DNA of 64,000 bases from Pseudomonadaceae bacterium (GCA_900766265.1 CAAFUS010000006.1:620001-684000); one strand, 5' to 3'. Counted from the stretch's first letter, positions 25,060-34,464 are shown. Translations and numbers: made by a program. Notes: generated from the letters alone by a model not told the origin.

Positions 25060-25989
25060 GTGAGCGCCGATTACCCCCGTGATCTCATCGGCTATGCCGA
25101 CTCCCCGCCCCACCCGCATTGGCCGGGCGAGGCTCATATCGCGCTGTCGTTCGTGCTCAATTACGAGGAAGGCGGCGAGCGCAGCATCCTGCATGGCGAC
25201 AGCGAATCCGAGGCCTTCCTCTCCGAAATGGTCGCCGCACAGCCGCTGCACGGCGTGCGCAACATGAGCATGGAGTCGCTCTACGAATACGGCAGCCGCG
25301 CCGGGGTCTGGCGTCTGCTCAAACTGTTCAGAAAGCACCAGATTCCCCTGACGATCTTCGCCGTGGCGATGGCGGCGCAGCGCCATCCCGACGTCATCCG
25401 CGCCATGGTTGCCGACGGCCACGAGATCTGCAGCCACGGCCTGCGCTGGATCGACTATCAGTACATGGACGAATCACAGGAGCGCGAGCACCTGCGCGAA
25501 GCCGTGCGCATCCTCACCGAGCTGACCGGAGAACGTCCGCTCGGCTGGTATACCGGACGCACCAGCCCGAACACCCGCCGCCTGGTGCGCGAAGAAGGTG
25601 GTTTTCTTTACGACTCGGACACTTACGACGACGACCTGCCCTACTGGGACCCGCAGAGCACAGCGCAACACCCCCATCTGGTGATCCCCTATACGCTGGA
25701 CACCAACGACATGCGCTTCACCCAAGTGCAAGGCTTTAACAAGGGCGACGATTTCTACCAGTACCTCAAGGACGCCTTCGACGTGCTCTACGCCGAAGGT
25801 GCGGAGGGCGCACCGAAAATGCTGTCCATTGGCATGCACTGTCGCCTGCTCGGCCGCCCGGCGCGGCTGGCTGCGCTGCAGCGCTTCATCGAGTATGCCA
25901 AGGGCCACGAACGGGTCTGGTTCGCGCGGCGCGTGGACATCGCCCGGCATTGGCATGCCACCCACCCGTTTCAGGAGCGCGGCCAATGA
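25060..25989 (+). CDS. puuE: Allantoinase PuuE (polysaccharide-deacetylase fold)
   Basis: A 309-aa metal-independent-type allantoinase of the polysaccharide deacetylase superfamily: YPRDLIGYADSPPHPHWPG, SFVLNYEEGGERSILHGD, EICSHGLRWIDY and GWYTGRTSPNTRRLV are characteristic of PuuE. It opens allantoin to allantoate. The GTG start at 25060 is chosen because AAGGA lies seven bases upstream and the conserved region starts at once. The stop overlaps the uraD start (ATGA at 25986), so the two are coupled. Confidence 0.94.
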   Translation: MSADYPRDLIGYADSPPHPHWPGEAHIALSFVLNYEEGGERSILHGDSESEAFLSEMVAAQPLHGVRNMSMESLYEYGSRAGVWRLLKLFRKHQIPLTIFAVAMAAQRHPDVIRAMVADGHEICSHGLRWIDYQYMDESQEREHLREAVRILTELTGERPLGWYTGRTSPNTRRLVREEGGFLYDSDTYDDDLPYWDPQSTAQHPHLVIPYTLDTNDMRFTQVQGFNKGDDFYQYLKDAFDVLYAEGAEGAPKMLSIGMHCRLLGRPARLAALQRFIEYAKGHERVWFARRVDIARHWHATHPFQERGQ

Positions 25990-26501
25990 ACCGATTCAAG
26001 ACCCTCACGCCCAGCCAGATGGACCGCGACGCCTTCGTCGCCGCCTTCGCCGACATCTACGAACACTCGCCTTGGGTCGCCGAAACCGTCTACGGCGCTG
26101 GCGTGGACGACACGCTGGATTATGTCGAGATCATGCATGTCCGCATGTCCCAGGCCATGCTCGCCGCCGGGCGCGACGAGCAGCTCGCGCTGATTCAGGC
26201 GCATCCGGACCTTGCCGGCAAGGCCGCGGTGCGCGGCGAACTTACCACCGCGTCCACGGCGGAACAGGCCGGTGCCGGCATCCATGAGTGCAGTCCCGAG
26301 GAATTCGCCCGCTTCACCGAACTGAACGAGGCCTACAAGGCCCGCTTCGGATTCCCCTTCATCATGGCGGTCAAGGGCAGCGATCGTTACCAGATCCTCG
26401 AAGCGTTCGAGCAGCGCCTGCACAACACGCCGGAGCAGGAATTCGCCCGTGCCCTGGCCGAAATCAACAAGATCGCCCTGTTTCGTCTGCAGGCGCTCTG
26501 A
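25986..26501 (+). CDS. uraD: OHCU decarboxylase UraD
   Basis: A 171-aa enzyme that decarboxylates 2-oxo-4-hydroxy-4-carboxy-5-ureidoimidazoline to S-allantoin. Motifs: YEHSPWVAE with the catalytic His, QAHPDLAGKAAV, and FGFPFIMAVKG. Length is normal. The start overlaps the puuE stop, and the gene is followed 36 bp later by allantoicase, so the operon order is puuE-uraD-alc-allA-puuD. Confidence 0.94.
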   Translation: MNRFKTLTPSQMDRDAFVAAFADIYEHSPWVAETVYGAGVDDTLDYVEIMHVRMSQAMLAAGRDEQLALIQAHPDLAGKAAVRGELTTASTAEQAGAGIHECSPEEFARFTELNEAYKARFGFPFIMAVKGSDRYQILEAFEQRLHNTPEQEFARALAEINKIALFRLQAL

Positions 26502-26537
26502 CCCGCACCGGCCCTTCACCCTTCAAGGCAGATACCG

Positions 26538-27533
26538 ATGAGAACCTACGCCGCACCCTTCGAAAAATACATCAACCTGGCTGATTCCCGGTTGGGCACC
26601 AAGGCCATCCACGTCACCGATGACTGGTTCGCCGCGGTCGACCGCATGCTGCAGCCCACCGCGCCGGTGTGGAAGGAAGGCGTGTTCGACGACAACGGCA
26701 AGTGGATGGACGGCTGGGAATCGCGGCGCAAGCGTTTCGAAGGCTACGACCATGCGGTCATCCGCCTGGGCGTGCCGGGCTCGATCAAGGGCGTGGACAT
26801 CGACACCAGCTTCTTTACCGGTAACTATCCGCCGTCCGCGTCGCTCGAAGCCTGCTTCGTCAAGGACGGGGATCCGGACGAGCGGACCCGGTGGACCGAG
26901 GTGCTTCCAGCCGTCGAGCTGCAGGGCAACAGTCATCACTACCACGCCATCGAAGACAGCCAGCCCTACACCCACCTGCGCTTCAACATCTACCCGGATG
27001 GCGGTATCGCACGTCTGCGGGTGTACGGCATCCCCTACCGCGACTGGTCGGCGGTCGATGCCGACGAGCAACTCGACCTCGCCTCGGCCCTAAACGGCGG
27101 ACGGGCGCTGGCCTGTTCGGACGAGCACTACGGCAGCATCAGCAACCTGCTCACCCCCGGCCGTGGCGTGAACATGGGCGACGGCTGGGAAACCGCACGC
27201 CGCCGCACACCCGGCAACGACTGGGTAATCATCGCCCTCGGCCACCCCGGCGAAATCGAGAAGATCGTCGTCGACACCTTGCACTTCAAGGGCAACTACC
27301 CGGACAGCTGCTCGATCCAGGCCGCTTACGTGAAGGGCGGCACCGACAGCCAGATCGAAACCCAGAGCCTGTTCTGGCGCGAACTGTTGCCGAGCCAGAA
27401 GCTAGAGATGCACCAGGAGCACACGTTCGCCGAGCAGATCAAACCCCTCGGACCGATCACCCACGTACGGCTGAACATCTTCCCGGACGGTGGCGTCAGC
27501 CGCCTGCGCCTGTTTGGCAAGCTGGCCAAATAA
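26538..27533 (+). CDS. alc: Allantoicase
   Basis: A 331-aa allantoicase built of two homologous jelly-roll repeats. The parallel motifs are visible: repeat 1 has DGWESRRKRFEGYDHAVIRLG and FFTGNYPPSASLEAC, and repeat 2 has DGWETARRRTPGNDWVIIALG and FKGNYPDSCSIQAAY (each read in part). It hydrolyses allantoate to ureidoglycolate and urea. The gene sits in the middle of the puuE-uraD-alc-allA-puuD operon. No urease genes are seen in the window, so released urea must be handled elsewhere. Confidence 0.95.
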   Translation: MRTYAAPFEKYINLADSRLGTKAIHVTDDWFAAVDRMLQPTAPVWKEGVFDDNGKWMDGWESRRKRFEGYDHAVIRLGVPGSIKGVDIDTSFFTGNYPPSASLEACFVKDGDPDERTRWTEVLPAVELQGNSHHYHAIEDSQPYTHLRFNIYPDGGIARLRVYGIPYRDWSAVDADEQLDLASALNGGRALACSDEHYGSISNLLTPGRGVNMGDGWETARRRTPGNDWVIIALGHPGEIEKIVVDTLHFKGNYPDSCSIQAAYVKGGTDSQIETQSLFWRELLPSQKLEMHQEHTFAEQIKPLGPITHVRLNIFPDGGVSRLRLFGKLAK

Positions 27534-27614
27534 GACGTCCGTCCAGCAAGCTGCGGGGTGGGCACAGGGCCATCCGGCGGCGTGCCCTCCCACTCAGCAG
27601 CGAGCCCCACCCGC

Positions 27615-28130
27615 ATGCGCACACTTCAGATAGAGCCGTTGACCAAGGACGCCTTCGCCCCTTTTGGCGAAGTGATCGAAACCGCCGGCAGCGACTATTT
27701 CATGATCAACAACGGGTCTACCCGCCGTTACCACCGACTGGCCACCGTCCAGACGGCACAGCCCGAGGACCGGGCGATCATCAGCATCTTCCGCGCCCAG
27801 GCGCTGCCCATGCCGCTCGCGGTACGCATGCTCGAACGCCACCCGTTGGGCAGCCAGGCATTCGTGCCGCTGCACGGCAGGCCGTTCCTGGTGGTGGTGG
27901 CGCCCGCCGGCGAGCGGCCCCACCCCGATCAGGTACGCGCGTTTCTCACCGACGGCGGCCAGGGCGTGAACTATCACCGTGGCGTCTGGCACCACCCGAT
28001 ACTGGCCCTGGCGCCGGAAGACGACTTTCTGGTGGTCGATCGCAGCGGTGCTGGCAACAACTGTGACGAGCACTTCTTCGACGACGACCAGGCGATGTGG
28101 CTCGACCCGCAGCACAAGGGCGCGCACTGA
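27615..28130 (+). CDS. allA: Ureidoglycolate lyase
   Basis: A 171-aa AllA-type lyase: PLTKDAFAPFGEVIE at the N terminus, INNGSTRRYHRLA, FRAQALPMPLAVRMLERHP and GVNYHRGVWHHPILAL are the family blocks. It cleaves ureidoglycolate to glyoxylate and urea, the last step of the allantoin branch. ATG 27615 matches the conserved start; an upstream in-frame GTG adds 19 unconserved residues. It is 82 bp after alc and 50 bp before puuD. Confidence 0.94.
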   Translation: MRTLQIEPLTKDAFAPFGEVIETAGSDYFMINNGSTRRYHRLATVQTAQPEDRAIISIFRAQALPMPLAVRMLERHPLGSQAFVPLHGRPFLVVVAPAGERPHPDQVRAFLTDGGQGVNYHRGVWHHPILALAPEDDFLVVDRSGAGNNCDEHFFDDDQAMWLDPQHKGAH

Positions 28131-28180
28131 GCCGGTCGCAGGAATCACGCGGCGGCGGCCGCAGCAAGGGGTAAGCAACC

Positions 28181-29413
28181 GTGGAAGCACATCTCACCGA
28201 ATGGCTGAACCTGACGATCCGCTGGATCCACATGATCGTAGGCGTCGCCTGGATCGGCGCCTCGTTCTATTTCGTCTGGCTGGAAAACAACCTCAACCGG
28301 GCCAACCCCCGCGACGGGCTCTCCGGCGATTTGTGGGCGATCCACGGCGGCGGCATCTACCACCTGGAAAAATACAAGCTCGCCCCCGAGCGCATGCCCG
28401 AGACGCTGCACTGGTTCAAGTGGGAAGCCTACTCGACCTGGCTCTCGGGCGTGGCCCTGCTGACGATCGTCTACTACCTCAACCCGGCGCTCTACCTCGT
28501 CGCGCCCGGCAGCGAGCTGAGCCCGATGATGGCGGTGGCGATCGGCTTCGCCTCGCTGGTTGCCGGCTGGTTCGTCTACGACCTGCTTTGCGACTCGCCG
28601 CTGGGTAAGCGCCCGGCCCTGCTCGGACTCGTACTGTTCGGGCTGATCGTCGCGGCCGCCTGGGGCTATTCGCAGCTGTTCAGCGGCCGCGCGGCCTACA
28701 TCCACGTCGGCGCGCTGATCGGCACCATCATGGTCGGCAACGTGTTCCGCATCATCATGCCGGCCCAGCGCGCCCTGGTGCGCGCCATCGAGCAAAAGCG
28801 CGAACCCGATCCGGAGCTGCCCGCCAAGGGATTGCTGCGCTCGCGCCACAACAACTATTTCACTCTGCCGGTGCTGTTCATCATGATCAGCAACCACTTC
28901 CCGAGCACCTACGGCAGCCGCTACAACTGGCTGATCCTGGCTGCCATCTCGGTCCTCGCCGTGCTGGTACGCCACTACTTCAATACGCGCCACAACAGCC
29001 AGCGGTTCGCCTGGGCACTGCCAGTGGCCGCGGTGGGGATGATCAGCCTCGCCTTCGTCAGCGCGCCCAACCGCCAGACGGCGCCCAACCTGCCGGCGAC
29101 CACGCCCGAACGGCGGAGCATTGAGCAGCAGACGGAGGCCCACCCTGGCGCGCAAGATTTTGCGCGGGTGAGCGAGGTCATCCACGAACGCTGCACCGTC
29201 TGCCATTCGGCGAACCCGACCAGCCCGCTGTTCAGCGCCGCACCCGGCGGGGTGATACTCGATACCCCCGAGCAGATGCGCCAGCAGGCCGCCAGGATCC
29301 ACGCCCAGTCCGTTGCGAGCCAGATCATGCCGCTCGGCAACATCACCCAGATGACCCAGGAGGAGCGCGACCTGCTCGGTGCCTGGATCGACCAAGGCGC
29401 GCGCATCGACTGA
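28181..29413 (+). CDS. puuD: Urate hydroxylase PuuD with C-terminal cytochrome c domain
   Basis: A 410-aa membrane-bound urate oxidase replacement. About the first 300 residues are hydrophobic segments with the PuuD opening WLNLTIRWIHMIVGVAWIGA and histidines such as HGGGIYHLEKYK. The C-terminal 90 residues form a cytochrome c domain with one CxxCH (C338-T-V-C-H342). It converts urate to 5-hydroxyisourate and passes electrons to the respiratory chain rather than making hydrogen peroxide, which explains the absence of a uricase gene. The start is GTG at 28181. The gene ends the allantoin operon and is followed by a hairpin terminator. Confidence 0.94.
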   Translation: MEAHLTEWLNLTIRWIHMIVGVAWIGASFYFVWLENNLNRANPRDGLSGDLWAIHGGGIYHLEKYKLAPERMPETLHWFKWEAYSTWLSGVALLTIVYYLNPALYLVAPGSELSPMMAVAIGFASLVAGWFVYDLLCDSPLGKRPALLGLVLFGLIVAAAWGYSQLFSGRAAYIHVGALIGTIMVGNVFRIIMPAQRALVRAIEQKREPDPELPAKGLLRSRHNNYFTLPVLFIMISNHFPSTYGSRYNWLILAAISVLAVLVRHYFNTRHNSQRFAWALPVAAVGMISLAFVSAPNRQTAPNLPATTPERRSIEQQTEAHPGAQDFARVSEVIHERCTVCHSANPTSPLFSAAPGGVILDTPEQMRQQAARIHAQSVASQIMPLGNITQMTQEERDLLGAWIDQGARID

Positions 29414-29470
29414 AGGTTCGTGCGGCGGCGGCGAGACGTCGGAGCCGCCTTACGAATCTCGCGCAAACAA

Positions 29471-29495
29471 AAACGCCGGCCCCGGGCCGGCGTTT
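29471..29495. terminator. Shared terminator of puuD and the DUF2383 gene
   Basis: AAACGCCGGCC (29471-29481) pairs perfectly with GGCCGGCGTTT (29485-29495) across a 3-base loop. It is T-rich on the plus strand downstream and A-rich upstream (caaacaaaaa), so it can stop transcription from both converging genes. Confidence 0.85.
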
Positions 29496-29513
29496 CTTTG
29501 CGGGTCGTCGCGA

Positions 29514-29966
29514 TCAGCTGGCGGCGCGCGCCGCGTCACGCAACGCCTTGACCTGGTCGTGGTTGCGCTGAACACCTTGCAGCTGCTTCTCGACCACGGC
29601 GCGTACGTCGGCCGGCAGGTCCTTTTCCAGCGCCTTGCGATAGCTCTTGAGCGCCACGTCTTCGCCACGTTCGCATTCGTTGAGAATCGCCTCGTCGTCC
29701 TTGCCTGTGATCATGGACTTGAGGTCCACCCAGCGACGGTGCATGTCGCCGCTCATGCTGGTGCTGGTTTCCGGGTCGCCACCGAGCGAACGGACCAGTT
29801 GCTGAAGCTCGGCCGCTGCGCTGGCGCAGTCCTGGGCGCGCTGGACCATGGTGGTCTTGAGCTGCGGGCTCTTGAGGTCTTCGGCGCACTCGCGAAAGCC
29901 CTTCTCACCGTCTTTGCTGGTTTCGATCAGGTCGTTGAGTACAGAGATCGTTTCTTTGCTGTCCAT
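29514..29966 (-). CDS. PA2169/DUF2383 family four-helix-bundle protein
   Basis: A 150-aa protein of the DUF2383 ferritin-like group: ETISVLNDLIETSKDGEKGF, LGGDPETSTSMSGDMHR and ILNECERGEDVALKSYRKAL are the family blocks, with conserved acidic and histidine positions on a predicted helical bundle. Such proteins are common in stress-induced sets, and their molecular role is unclear. ATG 29966 has GAGGAGG seven bases upstream on the minus strand. The open frame extends further upstream without support. Confidence 0.85.
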   Translation of the reverse strand: MDSKETISVLNDLIETSKDGEKGFRECAEDLKSPQLKTTMVQRAQDCASAAAELQQLVRSLGGDPETSTSMSGDMHRRWVDLKSMITGKDDEAILNECERGEDVALKSYRKALEKDLPADVRAVVEKQLQGVQRNHDQVKALRDAARAAS

Positions 29967-30166
29967 CTTTTCCTCCTCGGGTATCGAACCTAACGGCCGC
30001 CGTCTTGCGGCCTGCCCAGTTAAGTCGACTGTCCGGGGCCGTCTTCGTTCAGAGAACCGGATGGCATGCGCCCCTCTGGCGCACCGTTTTGGCTCACTTG
30101 AGAGCCCAGAGAGGCCGGTGCTAGCATGCCGCTTCGAACCGGCAGCCGAGGCAGGGACTTCGCCCA

Positions 30167-30787
30167 ATGAGCAGCATTCGCGAACGCAACCGGGAGCTCA
30201 TCCTGCGCGCGGCCAGTGAAGAATTCGCGGAAAAGGGCTTCGCCGCGACCAAGACGAGCGACATAGCCCAGCGCGCCGGACTGCCCAAGCCCAACGTCTA
30301 CTATTACTTCAAATCGAAGGAGCGGCTCTATCGCGAGGTGCTGGAAAGCATCATCGAGCCGCTGTTGCAGGCCTCCAGCCCATTCAACCAGCCAGGCCGT
30401 CCCGCCGAGGTGCTACGCGCCTACATCCGCACCAAGATTCGCATTTCCCGCGAGCACCCCTGCGCCTCCAAGGTATTCGCCAGTGAAATCATGCACGGTG
30501 CGCCACACCTGTCGCCCGAGCGGGTCGAGCAGCTGAACGCCCAGGCGAGCCACAACATCGCAAGGATTCGAGGCTGGATCGACGAGGGGTTGATGGCAAA
30601 GGTCGACCCCAGCCATCTGCTGTTCAGTATCTGGGCCGCAACCCAGACCTATGCCGATTTCGACTGGCAGATCACCAGCGTCACCGGCAAGGCTTCGCTG
30701 GACGATGCCGACTACGAAGCAGCGGCCGACACCCTTATCCGCATGGTCATCAAAGGCTGCGAGGTGCAGGAGGGCGCGGCCGGCTGA
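30167..30787 (+). CDS. TetR-family regulator, RutR-like
   Basis: A 206-aa regulator. The N-terminal HTH (residues 10-55: FAATKTSDIAQRAGLPKPN, YYYFKSKERLYREVL) is followed by a YcdC/RutR-type C-terminal domain: AYIRTKIRISREHP, ASEIMHGAPHL, ARIRGWIDEGLMAKVDPSHL and IWAATQTYADFDWQI align block by block with E. coli RutR as I remember it. RutR binds uracil or thymine and recognises TGACCANNTGGTCA. Matching boxes precede the purine transporter and xdh genes in this window, so this protein is the likely regulator. A GGCTC-ACTTGA-GAGCC repeat at 30091-30106 may serve its own control. Confidence 0.83.
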   Translation: MSSIRERNRELILRAASEEFAEKGFAATKTSDIAQRAGLPKPNVYYYFKSKERLYREVLESIIEPLLQASSPFNQPGRPAEVLRAYIRTKIRISREHPCASKVFASEIMHGAPHLSPERVEQLNAQASHNIARIRGWIDEGLMAKVDPSHLLFSIWAATQTYADFDWQITSVTGKASLDDADYEAAADTLIRMVIKGCEVQEGAAG

Positions 30788-30825
30788 GGCGCGGTCGACT
30801 GAGCCGGCCAGCGCCTATCCGACCG

Positions 30826-32709
30826 TCACGCACGCCGCGCGACAGGAGCGTCCTGCGGCGGGGCATCCGCCTCGTGCGGGACGGTTTCGCTGAAGAATTC
30901 CGTCATCTCGTCGAGTTCCAGGACCTCGGGCAGCTCTCGCAGGTTGGAGGTGAAGTCGAGCTCCTCCGCCGGCTCGTCCGCCGCCTTGCGCTTACCTGCC
31001 GTGGGCCGGAACGGGCTGATCAGGTCCCAGTCGGCATCCAGCGAGAAGCTGTCCAGATCCAGTCCGGTGTACGCGGCCTCCTCGGCCTCGTCCAGCTTGG
31101 GGGGCTCGAGCACATCCTCCAGCGTCGGCAGGCTGGCCGGAATCGGAATGACCGCCAGCTGCGCCTCGCCGATACCCAGCTCCCGCGCCCGCGCCAGTTC
31201 CTGCGCAAAGGCCGGGCCGTCACCCAGCTCGCTCAGCACCTCCAGCAATTTCAGGCGCATCGTGCTGCGGTTCGGCTCGTGCTGCAGCGCGGCCTCCAAG
31301 GTGTGGCGGGCCTGCTTGTATCGCCCGTAGGCCATGTACAGGCAGGCCGCGTCCAACGCGTCGCTGCCGGCAGTGAGCGCCCTGGAGGCGACCGGCTCCG
31401 ACTGGTCCACACCGGCGTCGGCCGCCGGAGCCGCTTGTTCGGGCTGGGCCACGAGCGACTGGCCGGCTTCGCTCCGCTCATTGCGCGCGTTAACCGTCGC
31501 GGTCCAGTCGCCGGCCGCCGAGGAAAATGCCTCGGGCTCCGGCTCGTCCGGACGGCGCAGCCGCCAGAACAAACCGCTCAGCACCAGCAGCAGGACGGCT
31601 ACCGCGGCCCAAAGTCGCCAGTCAGCCAGGACACCATCGACACTGCCTGACGGCGTCGCGGCTTCGACCGTGGCGAGCACTGGCGCGGCGGGCGAGACAA
31701 CGGGTGGCGCGGCGGCCTGGCGGGCCTCCACGAGCTGCCGGGTCAGCTGAATCAGCTGCTTGTCGCGCTCCTCGACCTGGCTCATCAACTCATCGAGGCG
31801 CGCCTGGAACGCCTGGATCTCTTCACGCAGGTCATCGCGCACGGCCTGCTCGATGGCCACTTGCTCATCGAGCTTGCGCTGCTCAGCCCACAGCTGCTCG
31901 ATCCCGCTGGCGGCAGCCGGGTTCGCTTGGACGGCCTGCGTGACCGGCTGGGTCGCGCGCTCGGCCGTCGTCGCCGACGCCAGCTCACCAAGCTCGATCC
32001 AATCGGGCAGCAACAGGCTGGAGCCCGATAGCAGGCGCGACAGGTCACCTGCGGCGAAGGCGTGAGGGTTGAGCGCATGGATGTCGCGAACCAGTCGTTG
32101 GGTGCTCGCCGCCCCGCCCCCGGAATCCAGGCGCCGCGCGATGAGCCAGAGGCTGTCGCCGGGCTGCACCTGATAGCGCTGGCCGCGCAGCGCCGCAGGC
32201 GCGGCCCTGTCAGCCTCCGGCACCGACGCAGCGGACTCGCGCGCCATGGATGATGCTTCGGCCTGCGGGCGAGCAGGCGCTGCCTGTTGGGTTGGCGCCG
32301 CCCAGACCGTCGTGGATTCGAGCGGATCGAGCAGGACGGTATATTCGCGCAGCAGCGTCCCGTTCGGACGAACCAGTTCAACGATGAAGTTCAGGTAGGG
32401 TTCGCGAACCGGCGCCGAGGTGGTGACCCCGACACTGCCGTCGCGGCCACTCAGCCGGGTGGCAAAACGCAGATCCATCAGGTGCTGCGGGTAGTCGACA
32501 CCCGAACGGGCGAACACGCTCGGCGAAGCCAGTTTCACCTTGAGGTCGGAGACCTCCAGCCCCTGCACGTCGAGCAGCTCGATCTCGGCATCGAGCGGTT
32601 GATGGAGCGAGGAGTGCAGCCTGATTTCACCCATGCCCAGGGCGGAGGCCGTACCCGGAGAGCCGAGCGCGACCAGCAGACAGATGAGGAAAGAGATCAA
32701 GCGCGCCAT
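30826..32709 (-). CDS. FimV/HubP-family LysM pole-organising protein
   Basis: A 627-aa envelope protein: signal peptide (about residues 1-24), FimV N-terminal domain beginning GMGEIRLHSSLHQPLDAEI, a LysM domain near residue 178 (RYQVQPGDSLWLIARRL), a coiled coil, a single transmembrane segment near residues 363-385 (LWAAVAVLLLVLSGLFW), an acidic cytoplasmic stretch, and a TPR-like segment (AACLYMAYGRYKQARHTLEAAL). FimV/HubP proteins bind peptidoglycan and organise the cell pole for twitching and flagella. It is shorter than P. aeruginosa FimV (about 900 residues), so it may be a paralogue. Start 32709 begins the signal peptide; the frame is open further upstream. Confidence 0.82.
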   Translation of the reverse strand: MARLISFLICLLVALGSPGTASALGMGEIRLHSSLHQPLDAEIELLDVQGLEVSDLKVKLASPSVFARSGVDYPQHLMDLRFATRLSGRDGSVGVTTSAPVREPYLNFIVELVRPNGTLLREYTVLLDPLESTTVWAAPTQQAAPARPQAEASSMARESAASVPEADRAAPAALRGQRYQVQPGDSLWLIARRLDSGGGAASTQRLVRDIHALNPHAFAAGDLSRLLSGSSLLLPDWIELGELASATTAERATQPVTQAVQANPAAASGIEQLWAEQRKLDEQVAIEQAVRDDLREEIQAFQARLDELMSQVEERDKQLIQLTRQLVEARQAAAPPVVSPAAPVLATVEAATPSGSVDGVLADWRLWAAVAVLLLVLSGLFWRLRRPDEPEPEAFSSAAGDWTATVNARNERSEAGQSLVAQPEQAAPAADAGVDQSEPVASRALTAGSDALDAACLYMAYGRYKQARHTLEAALQHEPNRSTMRLKLLEVLSELGDGPAFAQELARARELGIGEAQLAVIPIPASLPTLEDVLEPPKLDEAEEAAYTGLDLDSFSLDADWDLISPFRPTAGKRKAADEPAEELDFTSNLRELPEVLELDEMTEFFSETVPHEADAPPQDAPVARRA

Positions 32710-32958
32710 ATCCAAGCTTTCTCCAATGCCGTCATGGCTCCGCCTGATGGCAGGCACCGACAGCTGCGGACACTTCAGGTGGTTCGAACGCAACGCCAGC
32801 GAAAAGCCTGCGAGACGCAGTTCACATTTTATCACTTAATGACTGGCGAACCGCCACCAATGATCGGGCCGCCCATTTGCTCGCAATATCGGCAACAATC
32901 GGGGAACACTGGATAACCACCCGTCGCCCTGCGGCCATGACAACGACTCGGAGCCTCC

Positions 32959-34224
32959 ATGACACTCGATCCGCACCGCCTGCTACGCGAACTCTTCGAC
33001 GCCGCCATCGAGGCCGCTCATCCGAGAGCCACCCTCGCCCGCCACCTCCCCGCCGATCGCAGCGGCCGCGCTATCGTCATCGGTGCCGGGAAGGCCGCGG
33101 CCGCCATGGCACAGGCCATCGAAGCCTGTTGGGAAGGTGAGCTGCACGGGCTGGTGGTCACCCGCTACGGACACGGCGCGCCCTGCAACCGGATCGAAGT
33201 GGTCGAGGCCTCGCACCCCGTGCCGGACGATGCCGGCGAGCGGGTCGCCCGCCGCGTGCTCGAACTGGTCAGCGGGCTGAAGGAGACCGACAAGGTCATC
33301 TTCCTGCTTTCCGGGGGCGGCTCGTCGCTGCTGGCCCTGCCGGCCGAAGGCATCACGCTGGCCGACAAGCAGGCCATCAACAAGGCTCTGCTGCGCAGTG
33401 GCGCCGCCATCGACGAGATGAACTGCGTGCGAAAGCACCTTTCGGCGATCAAGGGGGGGCGCCTGGCCCAGGCCTGCTGGCCGGCCAGCCTGTATACCTA
33501 TGCAATCTCCGACGTCCCGGGCGACCAGCCAACGGTGATCGCCTCCGGCCCGACGGTCGCCGACCCGACGACCTCGGCCGACGCCCTGGCCATTCTTGCC
33601 CGCTACGCCATCGAGGTGCCGCCCAACGTCCGTGCCTGGCTCGAAGACCCGCGCTCTGAGACGCTCAAGCCGGGCGATCCCTACCTGTCACGAAGCCACT
33701 TCCAGTTGATCGCGACACCCCAGCAGTCGCTCGACGCCGCGGCCGCCCTCGCCCGGCAGGCGGGCCTGACGCCCTTGATACTTGGCGACCTTGAGGGCGA
33801 GTCGCGGGAAGTCGCCAAGGTTCATGCCGGTATCGCCCGGCAGATCGTTTTGCACGGGCAACCGATAGCCGCGCCCTGCGTGATCCTGTCTGGCGGCGAA
33901 ACCACCGTGACCGTCCGCGGTGATGGACGTGGTGGGCGCAACGCCGAATTCCTGCTCAGCCTGACCGAGAATCTGGCAGGGCTGGCCGGCGTTTATGCAT
34001 TGGCCGGCGATACGGACGGGATCGACGGCTCGGAAGACAACGCCGGGGCCATCATGACGCCCGTGACCCATGCGCGGGGACTGGCACTGGGGCTCGATGC
34101 CGCCGCCGAGCTGGCCGACAACAACGGCTACGGCTACTTCGCACGCCTCGACGCGCTGGTGGTCACCGGGCCGACGCGCACCAACGTCAACGACTTTCGC
34201 GCGATCATCGTCCTGCCCCGGTGA
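32959..34224 (+). CDS. Glycerate 2-kinase (MOFRL/DUF4147 family)
   Basis: A 421-aa protein with an N-terminal DUF4147 domain (AIVIGAGKAAAAMAQAIEACW, FLLSGGGSSLLALPAEGITL) and a C-terminal MOFRL domain (VILSGGETTVTVRGDGRGG, AGDTDGIDGSEDNAGA). Family members are glycerate 2-kinases, often annotated as hydroxypyruvate reductase TtuD. It would phosphorylate glycerate to 2-phosphoglycerate, which can close glyoxylate utilisation after allantoin breakdown, although the glyoxylate carboligase and tartronate semialdehyde reductase genes are not in the window. It diverges from the FimV-like gene. Confidence 0.88.
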   Translation: MTLDPHRLLRELFDAAIEAAHPRATLARHLPADRSGRAIVIGAGKAAAAMAQAIEACWEGELHGLVVTRYGHGAPCNRIEVVEASHPVPDDAGERVARRVLELVSGLKETDKVIFLLSGGGSSLLALPAEGITLADKQAINKALLRSGAAIDEMNCVRKHLSAIKGGRLAQACWPASLYTYAISDVPGDQPTVIASGPTVADPTTSADALAILARYAIEVPPNVRAWLEDPRSETLKPGDPYLSRSHFQLIATPQQSLDAAAALARQAGLTPLILGDLEGESREVAKVHAGIARQIVLHGQPIAAPCVILSGGETTVTVRGDGRGGRNAEFLLSLTENLAGLAGVYALAGDTDGIDGSEDNAGAIMTPVTHARGLALGLDAAAELADNNGYGYFARLDALVVTGPTRTNVNDFRAIIVLPR

Positions 34225-34239
34225 ACCTGAACGGGCGCC

Positions 34240-34464
34240 CTATCCCCCGGTCTGGCGCGGATCCTGCTCTTGGGGATAGTGGTGCTCTTCAACGACCTGG
34301 CCGTTCTCGTAGACCTTGACCACCGCTGTGCGCAGCTTCATGTAGTCGCGCGTCTCGGCCAGGATGTCGTCGCGACTGGACGCCTCGATCAGGGCGCGGG
34401 CGTCGCCCTCCTCGCGCAAGACCCAGCGATCGCTGTCCCGGCTGATGACCTCGTAATGCTGCAT
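34240..34464 (-). CDS. DUF2188-family small protein
   Basis: A 74-aa protein starting MQHYEVISRDSDRWVLREEG, with ALIEASSRDDILAETRDYM and KLRTAVVKVYENGQVVEE. This pattern (residue-by-residue readout of a two-layer fold, ending in KxxNGxIxEE) matches DUF2188, small proteins of unknown role often found among stress genes. AGGAG lies seven bases before the ATG on the minus strand. It converges on the glycerate kinase gene with a 15-bp gap. Confidence 0.72.
   Translation of the reverse strand: MQHYEVISRDSDRWVLREEGDARALIEASSRDDILAETRDYMKLRTAVVKVYENGQVVEEHHYPQEQDPRQTGG

Noticed and set aside
24790..25437. 216-residue N-terminal extension of the HIU hydrolase frame
   Set aside because: It overlaps puuE in antisense and exceeds the family length; only the 117-aa portion is conserved. 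The short alternative at 24897 is kept as a low-interest finding.
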